From positions 1-64,000 of IMG/VR virus record IMGVR_UViG_3300005288_000003: DNA of 64,000 nucleotides. One strand, given 5' to 3'. This stretch comes from a virus. Made by a program: the position numbers and the translations under genes. The first letter of the stretch is position 1, and each line of letters starts with the position of its first letter. This document shows, piece by piece, positions 57,695 to 64,000 of the stretch. The notes beneath the pieces were generated by a model, which was given only the letters and a program-made list of their open reading frames with translations, was not told the DNA's origin and did no database searches.

Positions 57695-57977
57695 AGTCTC
57701 CTTCTATATTTCATATGATGATGGATTGTATGTGGATGGGTTAAGTGGTTGATTTATAAGATGTTGATCTTATGGGGATAGATTCTTAACGGAAGGTAGA
57801 CTCAGCCCAAGGGATCGCCATACACAAAAGTGCCTAAGACGAAACCTTGGTCTACCTTCCACAAGTTCTCATGAGGATGAGTTCTTGAACGGCCTGTATG
57901 GACAGGAGACAGCGTTTGCTGTCAGGTTCTGGTCATTCCCTCCGAAGAGGTCAGCTCCACGCTATAACCAGATGAGA
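57695..57977 (-). other. Long hairpin-rich untranslated leader
   Basis: No gene is seen here. Perfect stems include GGAAGGTAGAC/GTCTACCTTCC (11 bp, 57797-57861 region, enclosing CAAGG/CCTTG), GACAGC-AAAC-GCTGTC, CCTGT-CCAT-ACAGG, CTCAT-CCTC-ATGAG and ATAAGAT-CAAC-ATCTTAT as read on the minus strand. It continues the transcript that begins with the two-copy RNA element. Confidence 0.65.
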
Positions 57978-58060
57978 CTCAGCTTGCCCGTGTGGAATCC
58001 TCTTCATGGGCTACATCGTTGGCCGGTGAGTGATGCTTTCGCAGACATATCTCTCCAACG
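57978..58060 (-). ncRNA. Structured leader RNA, copy A (two stem-loops at the transcript 5' end)
   Basis: Read leftward: P1 CGTTGG/CCAACG (58060-58055 with 58022-58017) encloses AGAGATATGTC, a hairpin TGC-GAAA-GCA and CACTCACCGG. After a five-base linker comes GCCC/GGGC (58011-57986) with GAAGAGGAT in the loop, then AGCTGAG. It corresponds element for element to copy B at 22220-22305. P1 starts within about three bases of the predicted +1 of the promoter at 58070-58098. Confidence 0.75.
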
Positions 58061-58069
58061 ACATTCACG

Positions 58070-58098
58070 ACTATAACCGACAAGCGGCTTAATGTCAA
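58070..58098 (-). promoter_or_regulatory. Leftward promoter of the second divergent pair
   Basis: TTGACA (58098-58093), 17-bp spacer, TATAGT (58075-58070). Confidence 0.88.
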
Positions 58099-58121
58099 GC
58101 AATATATCTCATTCCAGTGTA

Positions 58122-58150
58122 TTGACAACTCAGATAGGCAGTGTTACTAT
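58122..58150 (+). promoter_or_regulatory. Rightward promoter of the second divergent pair
   Basis: TTGACA (58122-58127), 17-bp spacer, TACTAT (58145-58150). It serves the PhoH/ClpP operon. Confidence 0.85.
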
Positions 58151-58181
58151 CGAGCTTCAATTCACAGAAAGGAGAACTACA

Positions 58182-58616
58182 ATGACAGAATTCGTTGATG
58201 TAGTAGAAGTCAATCCGATAGTGTTTGTCAACAAAATTGTTGAACAGATTGCGAAAGGCTTCTACGTGCAGAACACAATCGCTGGATACCCGCTGGTTGG
58301 CCTGCCTTACCAAATCCGGCTCTTCGAGACTGACGAACCAGAAGTCCGCAACAAACTGGACAGCGAGGTTCACACAGTCGTCGTTGAAGGCTACGACATC
58401 ATGCGTTGGTTGCTCGACGTGCAAGACGTGGCCCTGCAAGGATTCGTTATGTCGCTCACAGGAGCCTCTGTAGACAACTACAAGAGCGTTACGATGTCCA
58501 AGCCTGCACCCGTCAAGTTCGACCTCGGAATCGTCGCAGAGAAGCCTGTAGAAGCTCCAGCAGCTAAACCGAAACGTACAACCAAATCTAAACCAACTCA
58601 AGGAGAAACAGAATGA
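58182..58616 (+). CDS. Hypothetical protein, first gene of the PhoH operon
   Basis: 144 residues from the ATG at 58182 (AAAGGAGAACTACA upstream). Mixed fold, with a basic Lys/Pro/Thr-rich C-terminus. An earlier in-frame ATG at 58092 lies before the promoter and is rejected. Its stop overlaps the next start. Confidence 0.8.
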   Translation: MTEFVDVVEVNPIVFVNKIVEQIAKGFYVQNTIAGYPLVGLPYQIRLFETDEPEVRNKLDSEVHTVVVEGYDIMRWLLDVQDVALQGFVMSLTGASVDNYKSVTMSKPAPVKFDLGIVAEKPVEAPAAKPKRTTKSKPTQGETE

Positions 58617-59005
58617 CCGAACAAACCAAGCCAGTAAAACTGACCAAAGCTCAGAAAGAGTTCTTCGGAACTTTCGCATCTAATGCTGTCGAGAACATCC
58701 TCGGCCCAGTGCTGGAATTCAAAGGTGTTGAAATTACCGCTGAACAAGTGCGTGAAGTTGTTAAGACTTTGGATCTGACCGACCTGACCAACGCAATTGG
58801 CCGTGCATTCATCGAACGTGTGGACTTCAAAACCATCCTGAAAGTTGACAAGTTCATGAAGAGCGAAGAGTTTGCCAGTGTTGTTGCAGCTTCTACCGAA
58901 GTGAACGGATTGGTGCAAGGTGAGCTGGTACAAGTTGTTGCTCCGCTCATCCCAAGTGATGAACCCGAGCCAAGTGCAGAAGAACTGGCCGATCTGGCCG
59001 CGTAA
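58613..59005 (+). CDS. Hypothetical helical protein
   Basis: 130 residues, largely helical, with an acidic C-terminus (SDEPEPSAEELADLAA). Start overlaps the upstream stop. Followed by a UUCG hairpin. No family recognised. Confidence 0.8.
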   Translation: MTEQTKPVKLTKAQKEFFGTFASNAVENILGPVLEFKGVEITAEQVREVVKTLDLTDLTNAIGRAFIERVDFKTILKVDKFMKSEEFASVVAASTEVNGLVQGELVQVVAPLIPSDEPEPSAEELADLAA

Positions 59006-59011
59006 TCCATA

Positions 59012-59029
59012 AGGGCGCTTCGGCGCCCT
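59012..59029 (+). terminator. UUCG-capped hairpin inside the early operon
   Basis: Perfect AGGGCGC-TTCG-GCGCCCT without a T run. Very stable. Likely an attenuator or an mRNA processing/protection element between the helical protein and phoH. Confidence 0.6.
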
Positions 59030-59044
59030 CTGTTCGGAGGTGAC

Positions 59045-59803
59045 ATGAAACGCAATCAACAACAAGTCAAAAGTCGTCGTGAAGCAACCAAAGAAGAACG
59101 TGGCCGCACCGTCAAAGAGAAGTTTGTAGAAGCTCGTGAAGATGGACGCACCAAAGCCAACACCAAGCCTCTGGTTCCACGCAACGAGAAACAAGCACAC
59201 TACATCCGCTCCATCAACGAAAACCCGCTCACCATCGCCACCGGCTACGCTGGTACTTCCAAGACCTATATCCCTACTGTCATGGCCTGTGACGCCTACC
59301 TGAAAGGCGAAATCGACAAGATTGTGTTTGTTCGTCCGAACGTATCCAACTCCAAGTCGCTCGGTATGTTTAAAGGGTCGGCTGTAGAGAAGATGGAAAT
59401 GTGGCTGATGCCTGTTATCAACATCCTCCGTGATCGTTTGACCGCTGGTGGACTTGAAACAGCAATCGAGAATGGCAACATCCAGTATGTTCCTCTGGAA
59501 GTTATCAAAGGTTTCAGTGCTGAGAATTGCTTCTTTATCGTAGACGAAGGTGAAGACATCACCATCGAAGAAGCGATCAAGATCGTAACTCGCCAAGGCC
59601 GTAACTGCAAAATGGTTATCTCGGGTGACGTTGGACAATCTGAACTGAAAGAACGCAGTGGTTTGAAATTCATCACGCACATGGTGCAAAAGTACAGCAA
59701 CTTGAAGGCTGGCTTTGTTGACTTCAACCACGTAAACGATATCGAACGTGATGATTCCTGCAAACAATGGATCATCGCTCTGGCGAAGGAGGGTGTACAA
59801 TGA
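59045..59803 (+). CDS. PhoH-like ATPase
   Basis: 252 residues. The PhoH P-loop domain starts near residue 45. Walker A is GYAGTSKT (67-74), with Ser72 where PhoH proteins normally have Gly, and Walker B is FFIVDEGED. PhoH proteins are ATPases linked to RNA metabolism and are common in phages. The first 45 residues are basic. Cotranslated with the ClpP-like gene. Confidence 0.85.
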   Translation: MKRNQQQVKSRREATKEERGRTVKEKFVEAREDGRTKANTKPLVPRNEKQAHYIRSINENPLTIATGYAGTSKTYIPTVMACDAYLKGEIDKIVFVRPNVSNSKSLGMFKGSAVEKMEMWLMPVINILRDRLTAGGLETAIENGNIQYVPLEVIKGFSAENCFFIVDEGEDITIEEAIKIVTRQGRNCKMVISGDVGQSELKERSGLKFITHMVQKYSNLKAGFVDFNHVNDIERDDSCKQWIIALAKEGVQ

Positions 59804-60381
59804 GTGAGAAACCAAGTCGTATTCTTGTAAAAGAACACATCAGCAACGAATACAATTGCCGTATCGCACGGTACATCACAGACGCAGACGACTTCGATGA
59901 TGAATTCGCCCTGATGTTCGGTGCTGGCCCTAACGATAGCATCAAGTTCATGATCACTTCTGGTGGTGGTAGCCTTGACACGTGCAACCTACTGACCAAA
60001 GCAATCCGTGAAACTCAAGCTCACACCATCGCGTATATCGGCTCTACCTGTGCTTCTGCTGCTACCGCTATCGCCCTCGCGTGCGAAGAGTGGGAAGTGG
60101 ACAGCCAATCGAGCTTCATGATCCACACCGCTTCGCTGGGTGTGTTTGGTAAGGCTCCAGAGATTGAAGTGGAACTGGCTCACAAGCTCAAACTGGTCCG
60201 TCGTTTCATCGAGGACACCTACACAGGCTTCTTGACACCAGATGAAATCGAGGAAGTGCTGCGTGGACAGGACAAATACTTCGAAGGCGATGAGCTGGTA
60301 GCTCGCCTGACAGGGTACGCCGAATACCGTGATGCTCTTCGTGAAGCACAACGGCTTGACAGCCAAGCAGAAGCAGCATAA
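59800..60381 (+). CDS. ClpP-like serine protease
   Basis: 193 residues from the ATG at 59800 (GAAGGAGGGTGTACA upstream), which overlaps the phoH stop. The ClpP fold signature is seen as SGGGSLDTC, catalytic Ser86 in GSTCASAATAIALA and His109 in SFMIHTAS. No partner ATPase is seen in the window, so it may act alone or with a host ATPase. A terminator follows. Confidence 0.82.
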   Translation: MSEKPSRILVKEHISNEYNCRIARYITDADDFDDEFALMFGAGPNDSIKFMITSGGGSLDTCNLLTKAIRETQAHTIAYIGSTCASAATAIALACEEWEVDSQSSFMIHTASLGVFGKAPEIEVELAHKLKLVRRFIEDTYTGFLTPDEIEEVLRGQDKYFEGDELVARLTGYAEYRDALREAQRLDSQAEAA

Positions 60382-60393
60382 GATGCGCCCCAT

Positions 60394-60426
60394 AGCTCGT
60401 TACCTACAAGGTAGCGGGCTTTCTTT
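60394..60426 (+). terminator. Rho-independent terminator of the PhoH-ClpP operon
   Basis: 11-bp stem AGCTCGTTACC-tacaa-GGTAGCGGGCT followed by TTCTTT. Confidence 0.88.
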
Positions 60427-60447
60427 ACGCCTTTAGAAGAGGTACAG

Positions 60448-60921
60448 ATGCAGTATTGTGAAAACAGTCCGAGTGGATTGGTAGATAACTCCGGTAACGT
60501 TATTGGTTGGCAGAAAAGCCGAGGAAATTGGCACGTAAAAGTGGATGGCGTAGATACAGAAGCACATAGAGTTATATGGGAAATGTTCCATGGGCCTATT
60601 CCTGACGGGATGGTGGTAGATCATGAAAACAGGGATGCTTCTGATAACTTAATCTCGAACTTGAGAATTGTGACTCAAGCAGTTAATACTCGAAACCGTA
60701 GAATGAGTAAACGGAATGTATCCGGTCACACGGGAGTATTTCACAATGAAAAGAGAAATCGATGGGAAGCCTCGTGGCGAGAGGATGAAAAGACTCGCAC
60801 AAAGACGTTCTCATGTTCCACGTATCATGATGCAAAGGAGAGAGCGATTGCTTACAGAATTATGCAGATTGACAGATTAAATACATTAGGGTATGGTTAC
60901 ACCGCCACACATGGCGTATAA
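60448..60921 (+). CDS. HNH homing endonuclease with AP2 domain
   Basis: 157 residues. HNH_3: EAHRVIWEMFHG and VVDHENRDASDNLISNLRIVT. AP2: SGHTGVFHNEKRNRWEASW ... TKTFSCSTYHDAKERA. It lies behind the operon terminator. The A/T-richer codon use than its neighbours fits recent arrival. Confidence 0.92.
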   Translation: MQYCENSPSGLVDNSGNVIGWQKSRGNWHVKVDGVDTEAHRVIWEMFHGPIPDGMVVDHENRDASDNLISNLRIVTQAVNTRNRRMSKRNVSGHTGVFHNEKRNRWEASWREDEKTRTKTFSCSTYHDAKERAIAYRIMQIDRLNTLGYGYTATHGV

Positions 60922-60947
60922 TTCTCACCTGTAATATAGGAGTAGGC

Positions 60948-61217
60948 ATGAGCAAGCAGAAAATCACCACCGTAACATTCGCTGAGTTCGCACATTATGA
61001 GTTCATTCCACCAGCCACGTTCTTCATTCAGAACGCACTGGGCGAGTACATCTTCATCCATACAGCAAATCGTGCAACAGCACAAGCATGGGTCGACGAA
61101 AACTACGGCAAGGGTCGCTACACTGTGAAAGCTTCGAAGCTCCAGAAAGGCAAAGAACTTGGGGAAGGCAGCAAACCTGCTTTCGGAACCGCAACCCGCA
61201 GAGGGCAAAAGAAATGA
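60948..61217 (+). CDS. Hypothetical protein
   Basis: 89 residues (MSKQKITTVTFAEFAHYE...), AGGAGTAGGC before the ATG. Basic C-terminus. No family recognised. Its stop overlaps the next ATG. Confidence 0.78.
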   Translation: MSKQKITTVTFAEFAHYEFIPPATFFIQNALGEYIFIHTANRATAQAWVDENYGKGRYTVKASKLQKGKELGEGSKPAFGTATRRGQKK

Positions 61218-61423
61218 TCCTGATCGACGACGCAATTCAACAACTGCTTGACGTTCGTAAAGAACATGGTAACATCCCGCTGATCTTCGGTGACTGCAAT
61301 GCGATGCACAAGGTCAACTGGATCGAACCCGTCGCTATCGAAGACCTGAACGAGTTTTACCTCGAAACAGCACCAGATGATGGCGAAGACGAAATAGAAA
61401 AGAACGCGGTACTGATCGGATGA
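61214..61423 (+). CDS. Hypothetical small protein
   Basis: 69 residues (MILIDDAIQQLLDVRKEHG...), acidic C-terminus. The start overlaps the upstream stop and the stop overlaps the next ATG. IPLIFGDCNAM resembles small phage proteins of unknown function. Confidence 0.75.
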   Translation: MILIDDAIQQLLDVRKEHGNIPLIFGDCNAMHKVNWIEPVAIEDLNEFYLETAPDDGEDEIEKNAVLIG

Positions 61424-61623
61424 ACCGTGCCAAGGCAAAGCTCATGCGAGCCAGACGGAAGCGAGGACGCTGCCATTGCAGCGGCCCTGAACACTCGAAT
61501 TGCGAAGTGACTCAGGAAATCCGACAGCCGGGAACCCGTGACATGGATCGCCGCGACTACGAGAAAGACCTCGCAGAAGCAGAGCGTGAAATGGAGGATA
61601 CATTCAATGATGAACAAGTATGA
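61420..61623 (+). CDS. Hypothetical small basic protein
   Basis: 67 residues. RARRKRGRCHCSGPEHSNC is basic with a Cys cluster, possibly zinc-binding. The acidic C-terminus overlaps the start of the deaminase gene. Confidence 0.7.
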   Translation: MNRAKAKLMRARRKRGRCHCSGPEHSNCEVTQEIRQPGTRDMDRRDYEKDLAEAEREMEDTFNDEQV

Positions 61624-62020
61624 CAAGCTCTACATGTCGTTTGCCGAGGCGGCAGCCTCTGAGTCTCACTGCCCTCGCACGCAGGTTGGCTGTGCTGTGG
61701 TATTGGACTCGGGAGTCGTCAGTCCCGGTTTCAACGGTCACGCCTCGGGTGGCCCTAACGTATGGGAATATTCAGAAACTGGGAATCCAGAGGTCGTCCA
61801 TGCTGAGCTTAATGCTTTGGGAAAATGCTTGGAGCAGGGACTCTCCGCGAAAGGTGCAAGTGTCTATGTCACACTCAGTCCTTGCCTCCCTTGCGCGATG
61901 CTGCTAGTCCGTGCAAAAGTTAAGCGAGTGGTGTATCGTGACGATTACCGTCTGACCGAAGGGTTGGACTACCTGAAAAAATACAACGTGGAGGTGGATA
62001 AATATGTTGACCCTGAATGA
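61607..62020 (+). CDS. dCMP deaminase
   Basis: 137 residues. The zinc site is HAE (65-67) and PCxxC (PCLPC, 92-96). The family deaminates dCMP to dUMP, which ThyX in this window converts to dTMP. The start at 61607 follows GGAGG. A second ATG is the next codon. It is shorter than T4 Cd but complete in motifs. Confidence 0.88.
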   Translation: MMNKYDKLYMSFAEAAASESHCPRTQVGCAVVLDSGVVSPGFNGHASGGPNVWEYSETGNPEVVHAELNALGKCLEQGLSAKGASVYVTLSPCLPCAMLLVRAKVKRVVYRDDYRLTEGLDYLKKYNVEVDKYVDPE

Positions 62021-62528
62021 CCGCTGGGAAGCAATGACCAGCCAAGAGCAAGACGCTGTTCGTGCATTGCACGCTGTGTTGGCTCAAACGAAAGCACATC
62101 CAGAGCTGCATGCTGATCCTGTGCAAGTGATCGAAGATATCGAGTTCACCCTGCAAGGGTTGTGGAAATTCGACCGTAGTGTTAACCACCACACTCACTG
62201 GCTCGACATAAAGGGCTGCAAATGTCCTAAAATGGACAACCGTGATCACTGGGGCACTGGACGTATCACTGTCAGCAACTGCAAATGGCACTGGGAAGAA
62301 CCAGAACCGAAGACCTATGTTGTTGCATTGATTTCCAGTTCGTGCGATCATTACCTCGACACCTTCAAAGTGAAGCACCCGAACGATCTGGTTGAAGCGA
62401 TGAAGGAACACTACGGTGATGAGTTCTATCACATGGATCAAGTGGACATCACATCCCCTGACGGCGGTAACGCTGCTCGTGCAGAACGTGCTGTATTGAA
62501 TGCAATTGAAGAAGGAGAAGACGAATGA
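62004..62528 (+). CDS. Hypothetical phage protein with CKCPKMDN motif
   Basis: 174 residues. HWLDIKGCKCPKMDNRD is a motif I recognise from small phage proteins of unknown function. The C-terminal half is separate. It overlaps both neighbours. Confidence 0.78.
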   Translation: MLTLNDRWEAMTSQEQDAVRALHAVLAQTKAHPELHADPVQVIEDIEFTLQGLWKFDRSVNHHTHWLDIKGCKCPKMDNRDHWGTGRITVSNCKWHWEEPEPKTYVVALISSSCDHYLDTFKVKHPNDLVEAMKEHYGDEFYHMDQVDITSPDGGNAARAERAVLNAIEEGEDE

Positions 62529-62761
62529 TCGTTGTAGACGTTTCCGGCCAAGCACTGGCCGTTGGTGACAAGGTGGCATACTGCCTCGGCGGCAAGGGCA
62601 CGCAAATGCGTGTTGGTGAAGTGTTGCGAATGACGACCAAATCGGTTATCATCAGTGGTTCTGAAATGCGCTATCAGTGGGCAGACGGCAAGTACAATCA
62701 CGTCCTCACGCCAGTTGAAACAGTGCGTGCGTTTGACGCCGTATCGAGGATCATCCAATGA
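62525..62761 (+). CDS. Hypothetical SH3-like small protein
   Basis: 78 residues. LAVGDKVAYCLGGKGTQMRVGEVLRM looks like an SH3/KOW-type barrel. ATGA-coupled to both neighbours. Confidence 0.7.
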   Translation: MIVVDVSGQALAVGDKVAYCLGGKGTQMRVGEVLRMTTKSVIISGSEMRYQWADGKYNHVLTPVETVRAFDAVSRIIQ

Positions 62762-63960
62762 TGCTCGTTGAACTGTTCGGCAAAGACAAAGGTGGCAAGT
62801 ACAAGGTTTGGGCTATCGGGACAACCGAAAGCGGCGACCTGACCATTGCCCACGGCCAAGAAGGCGGTAAGATGACCGTCAAGATGGAAAAGATCAAGCC
62901 GAAGAATGTGGGCAGAGCAAACGAAACCACGCCTGAGCAACAGGCAGACCTCGAAGCTCAAGGTCGTATCAAGAAGCAGATCGACAAGGGCTATCGCCAC
63001 ACCAAAGAAGAACTGGAAAACCTCCCTGTTCTGGCTATGCTGTCGAAAGACCATACCAAAGACGGCAAGGAAGAAAACATCGACAAAGGTGTGTTCATTT
63101 CCGATAAGCTGGACGGTGTACGCTGCCTTGCGAAGTGCAAGCTGGCAGAAGGCATCAAGGTCGTCACTCTGGAAAGCCGTACCGGCCAACCCTACGATGT
63201 GCCTCATGTCGTCGAAGAGCTGATGAACATTATGGAGCCGGGGGACATTCTAGATGGCGAGCTGTACGTTCATGGCCCAAGCCTGCAAGAAATCACATCT
63301 GCTGTGAAGCGTACAGACCCTGAAAAGAAGATTGCTGCTGCCTACAAGAAGATGCAGAAGGCTTGCGGTGGAGACGGTTATGCTGATGCAGAGGCTGAAT
63401 ATGCCGAAGCGATTATGATCGAATCCTTGAGGAAGGACTTGGAATTCCACGTGTTCGATTTGGTTGTGATGGACACTCCGTTCGAAGAGCGGCTGGAAAT
63501 GCTTACCGAGTATGCGAATAGCCGATTCCTCAATGATGTGTATTCCTATGTAACAATGGTCACATATCGGTACGTTGACAACCTTGCAGACCTGACAACA
63601 CAGCTTCACTGGTGTATCGAACGTGGCTACGAAGGTATCATGTATCGCACCAAAGACGGCCTGTACGAAAGCGGCAAGCGTTCTGCTGGTCTGTGGAAGT
63701 TCAAGCTGTTCATGGACTCCGAGTTCCTGATTCTGGACGTTGAACCGAAGAAAGATGACGGCTCTGCGTTTGTTGTGCGAAATGACTTGAATGAAAGAAC
63801 GTTCTCGGTTACACTGGGCTCCATGCTTGAACGAGCTGAGTTCCTTGCGAACAAAGAGCTTTACACCGGTAAGCTGATTACTGTACAGTATCAGGCTCGC
63901 TACAAAGATACGCTCCTGCCACAGTTCCCGACTGGCAAAGCAATCCGTGACTACGAATAA
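62758..63960 (+). CDS. ATP-dependent DNA ligase
   Basis: 400 residues. A short N-terminal WGR-like region (about residues 5-45) is followed by the nucleotidyltransferase domain: motif I K117-LDGVR, motif III DGELYVHG, motif IV EGIMYR and motif V LWKFK, and then an OB-type domain. It seals nicks between Okazaki fragments. Confidence 0.9.
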   Translation: MMLVELFGKDKGGKYKVWAIGTTESGDLTIAHGQEGGKMTVKMEKIKPKNVGRANETTPEQQADLEAQGRIKKQIDKGYRHTKEELENLPVLAMLSKDHTKDGKEENIDKGVFISDKLDGVRCLAKCKLAEGIKVVTLESRTGQPYDVPHVVEELMNIMEPGDILDGELYVHGPSLQEITSAVKRTDPEKKIAAAYKKMQKACGGDGYADAEAEYAEAIMIESLRKDLEFHVFDLVVMDTPFEERLEMLTEYANSRFLNDVYSYVTMVTYRYVDNLADLTTQLHWCIERGYEGIMYRTKDGLYESGKRSAGLWKFKLFMDSEFLILDVEPKKDDGSAFVVRNDLNERTFSVTLGSMLERAEFLANKELYTGKLITVQYQARYKDTLLPQFPTGKAIRDYE

Positions 63961-63970
63961 GGAGAAACAA

Positions 63971-64000
63971 ATGACTGATGCAAATGCTGTAATTGATACT
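63971..64000 (+). CDS. Start of a gene cut by the window edge
   Basis: ATG at 63971 with GGAGAAACAA upstream, directly behind the ligase. Ten codons (MTDANAVIDT) are visible. Confidence 0.6.
   Translation, partial: MTDANAVIDT

Noticed and set aside
57790-57930. GGA-containing hairpin loops on the plus strand as a CsrA/RsmA sponge
   Set aside because: Only one or two loops fit ANGGA, and the predicted promoter makes the opposite strand, so support is too weak.
58598-59815. 405-codon leftward ORF opposite phoH and its neighbour
   Set aside because: It is antisense to genes with clear motifs and ribosome sites, has no ribosome site of its own, and its composition mirrors the sense genes.

Overview
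The window is part of a tailed dsDNA bacteriophage genome with myovirus morphology: contractile sheath, tail tube, gp138/gp5-type spike, J-like baseplate, lambda E-type capsid and TerL. The DUF3380 muramidase, Rz/Rz1 spanins and repeated sigma70-type promoters point to a Gram-negative host. The gene mix (class I RNR, ThyX, T7-like polymerase and primase-helicase, PhoH, ClpP-like protease, large tRNA array) recalls the Felix O1 / Pseudomonas PaP1-PAK_P1 group. The genus and a Pseudomonas host are inference.

Layout. 1-22,000 (leftward) holds nucleotide metabolism (nrdA, nrdB, thyX, a DUF5664 protein) and replication (5' exonuclease, SSB, family A polymerase, primase-helicase), followed by a string of short overlapping host-takeover-type genes. 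22,306-22,373 is a divergent promoter pair. 22,405-24,088 (rightward) is a small operon with a frameshifted RNA ligase. 24,118-52,743 (leftward) holds lysis genes, a tailspike, two tail fibres, baseplate, tape measure, tail tube and sheath, neck, capsid, prohead protease, portal and terL, with tandem promoters upstream of terL. 53,203-56,942 (leftward) is an array of 22 tRNA genes for 19 amino acids (no Trp seen), with its own promoters and interrupted by small genes and HNH genes. 56,978-57,659 (leftward) holds a possible TerS and a zinc-ribbon protein. 58,070-58,150 is a second divergent promoter pair. 58,182-64,000 (rightward) holds PhoH, a ClpP-like protease, dCMP deaminase and a DNA ligase.

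Control. Many promoters share TTGACA-N16/17-TAGAAT, and terminators separate strongly expressed blocks. The most interesting signal is a structured RNA of about 85 nt in two copies (22,220-22,305 and 57,978-58,060, both leftward). Each copy starts at the predicted transcription start of the leftward half of a divergent promoter pair. Both fold into two stem-loops with identical internal loops, and their helices differ by compensating changes. This resembles in layout the put antitermination RNAs of phage HK022, although the sequence relation is unknown.

Mobile DNA. At least seven HNH, GIY-YIG or AP2-type genes have settled beside or inside core genes. One HNH gene reads into a tRNA-Gly and another is frameshifted. 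All family assignments come from motif recognition by eye, with no database search.
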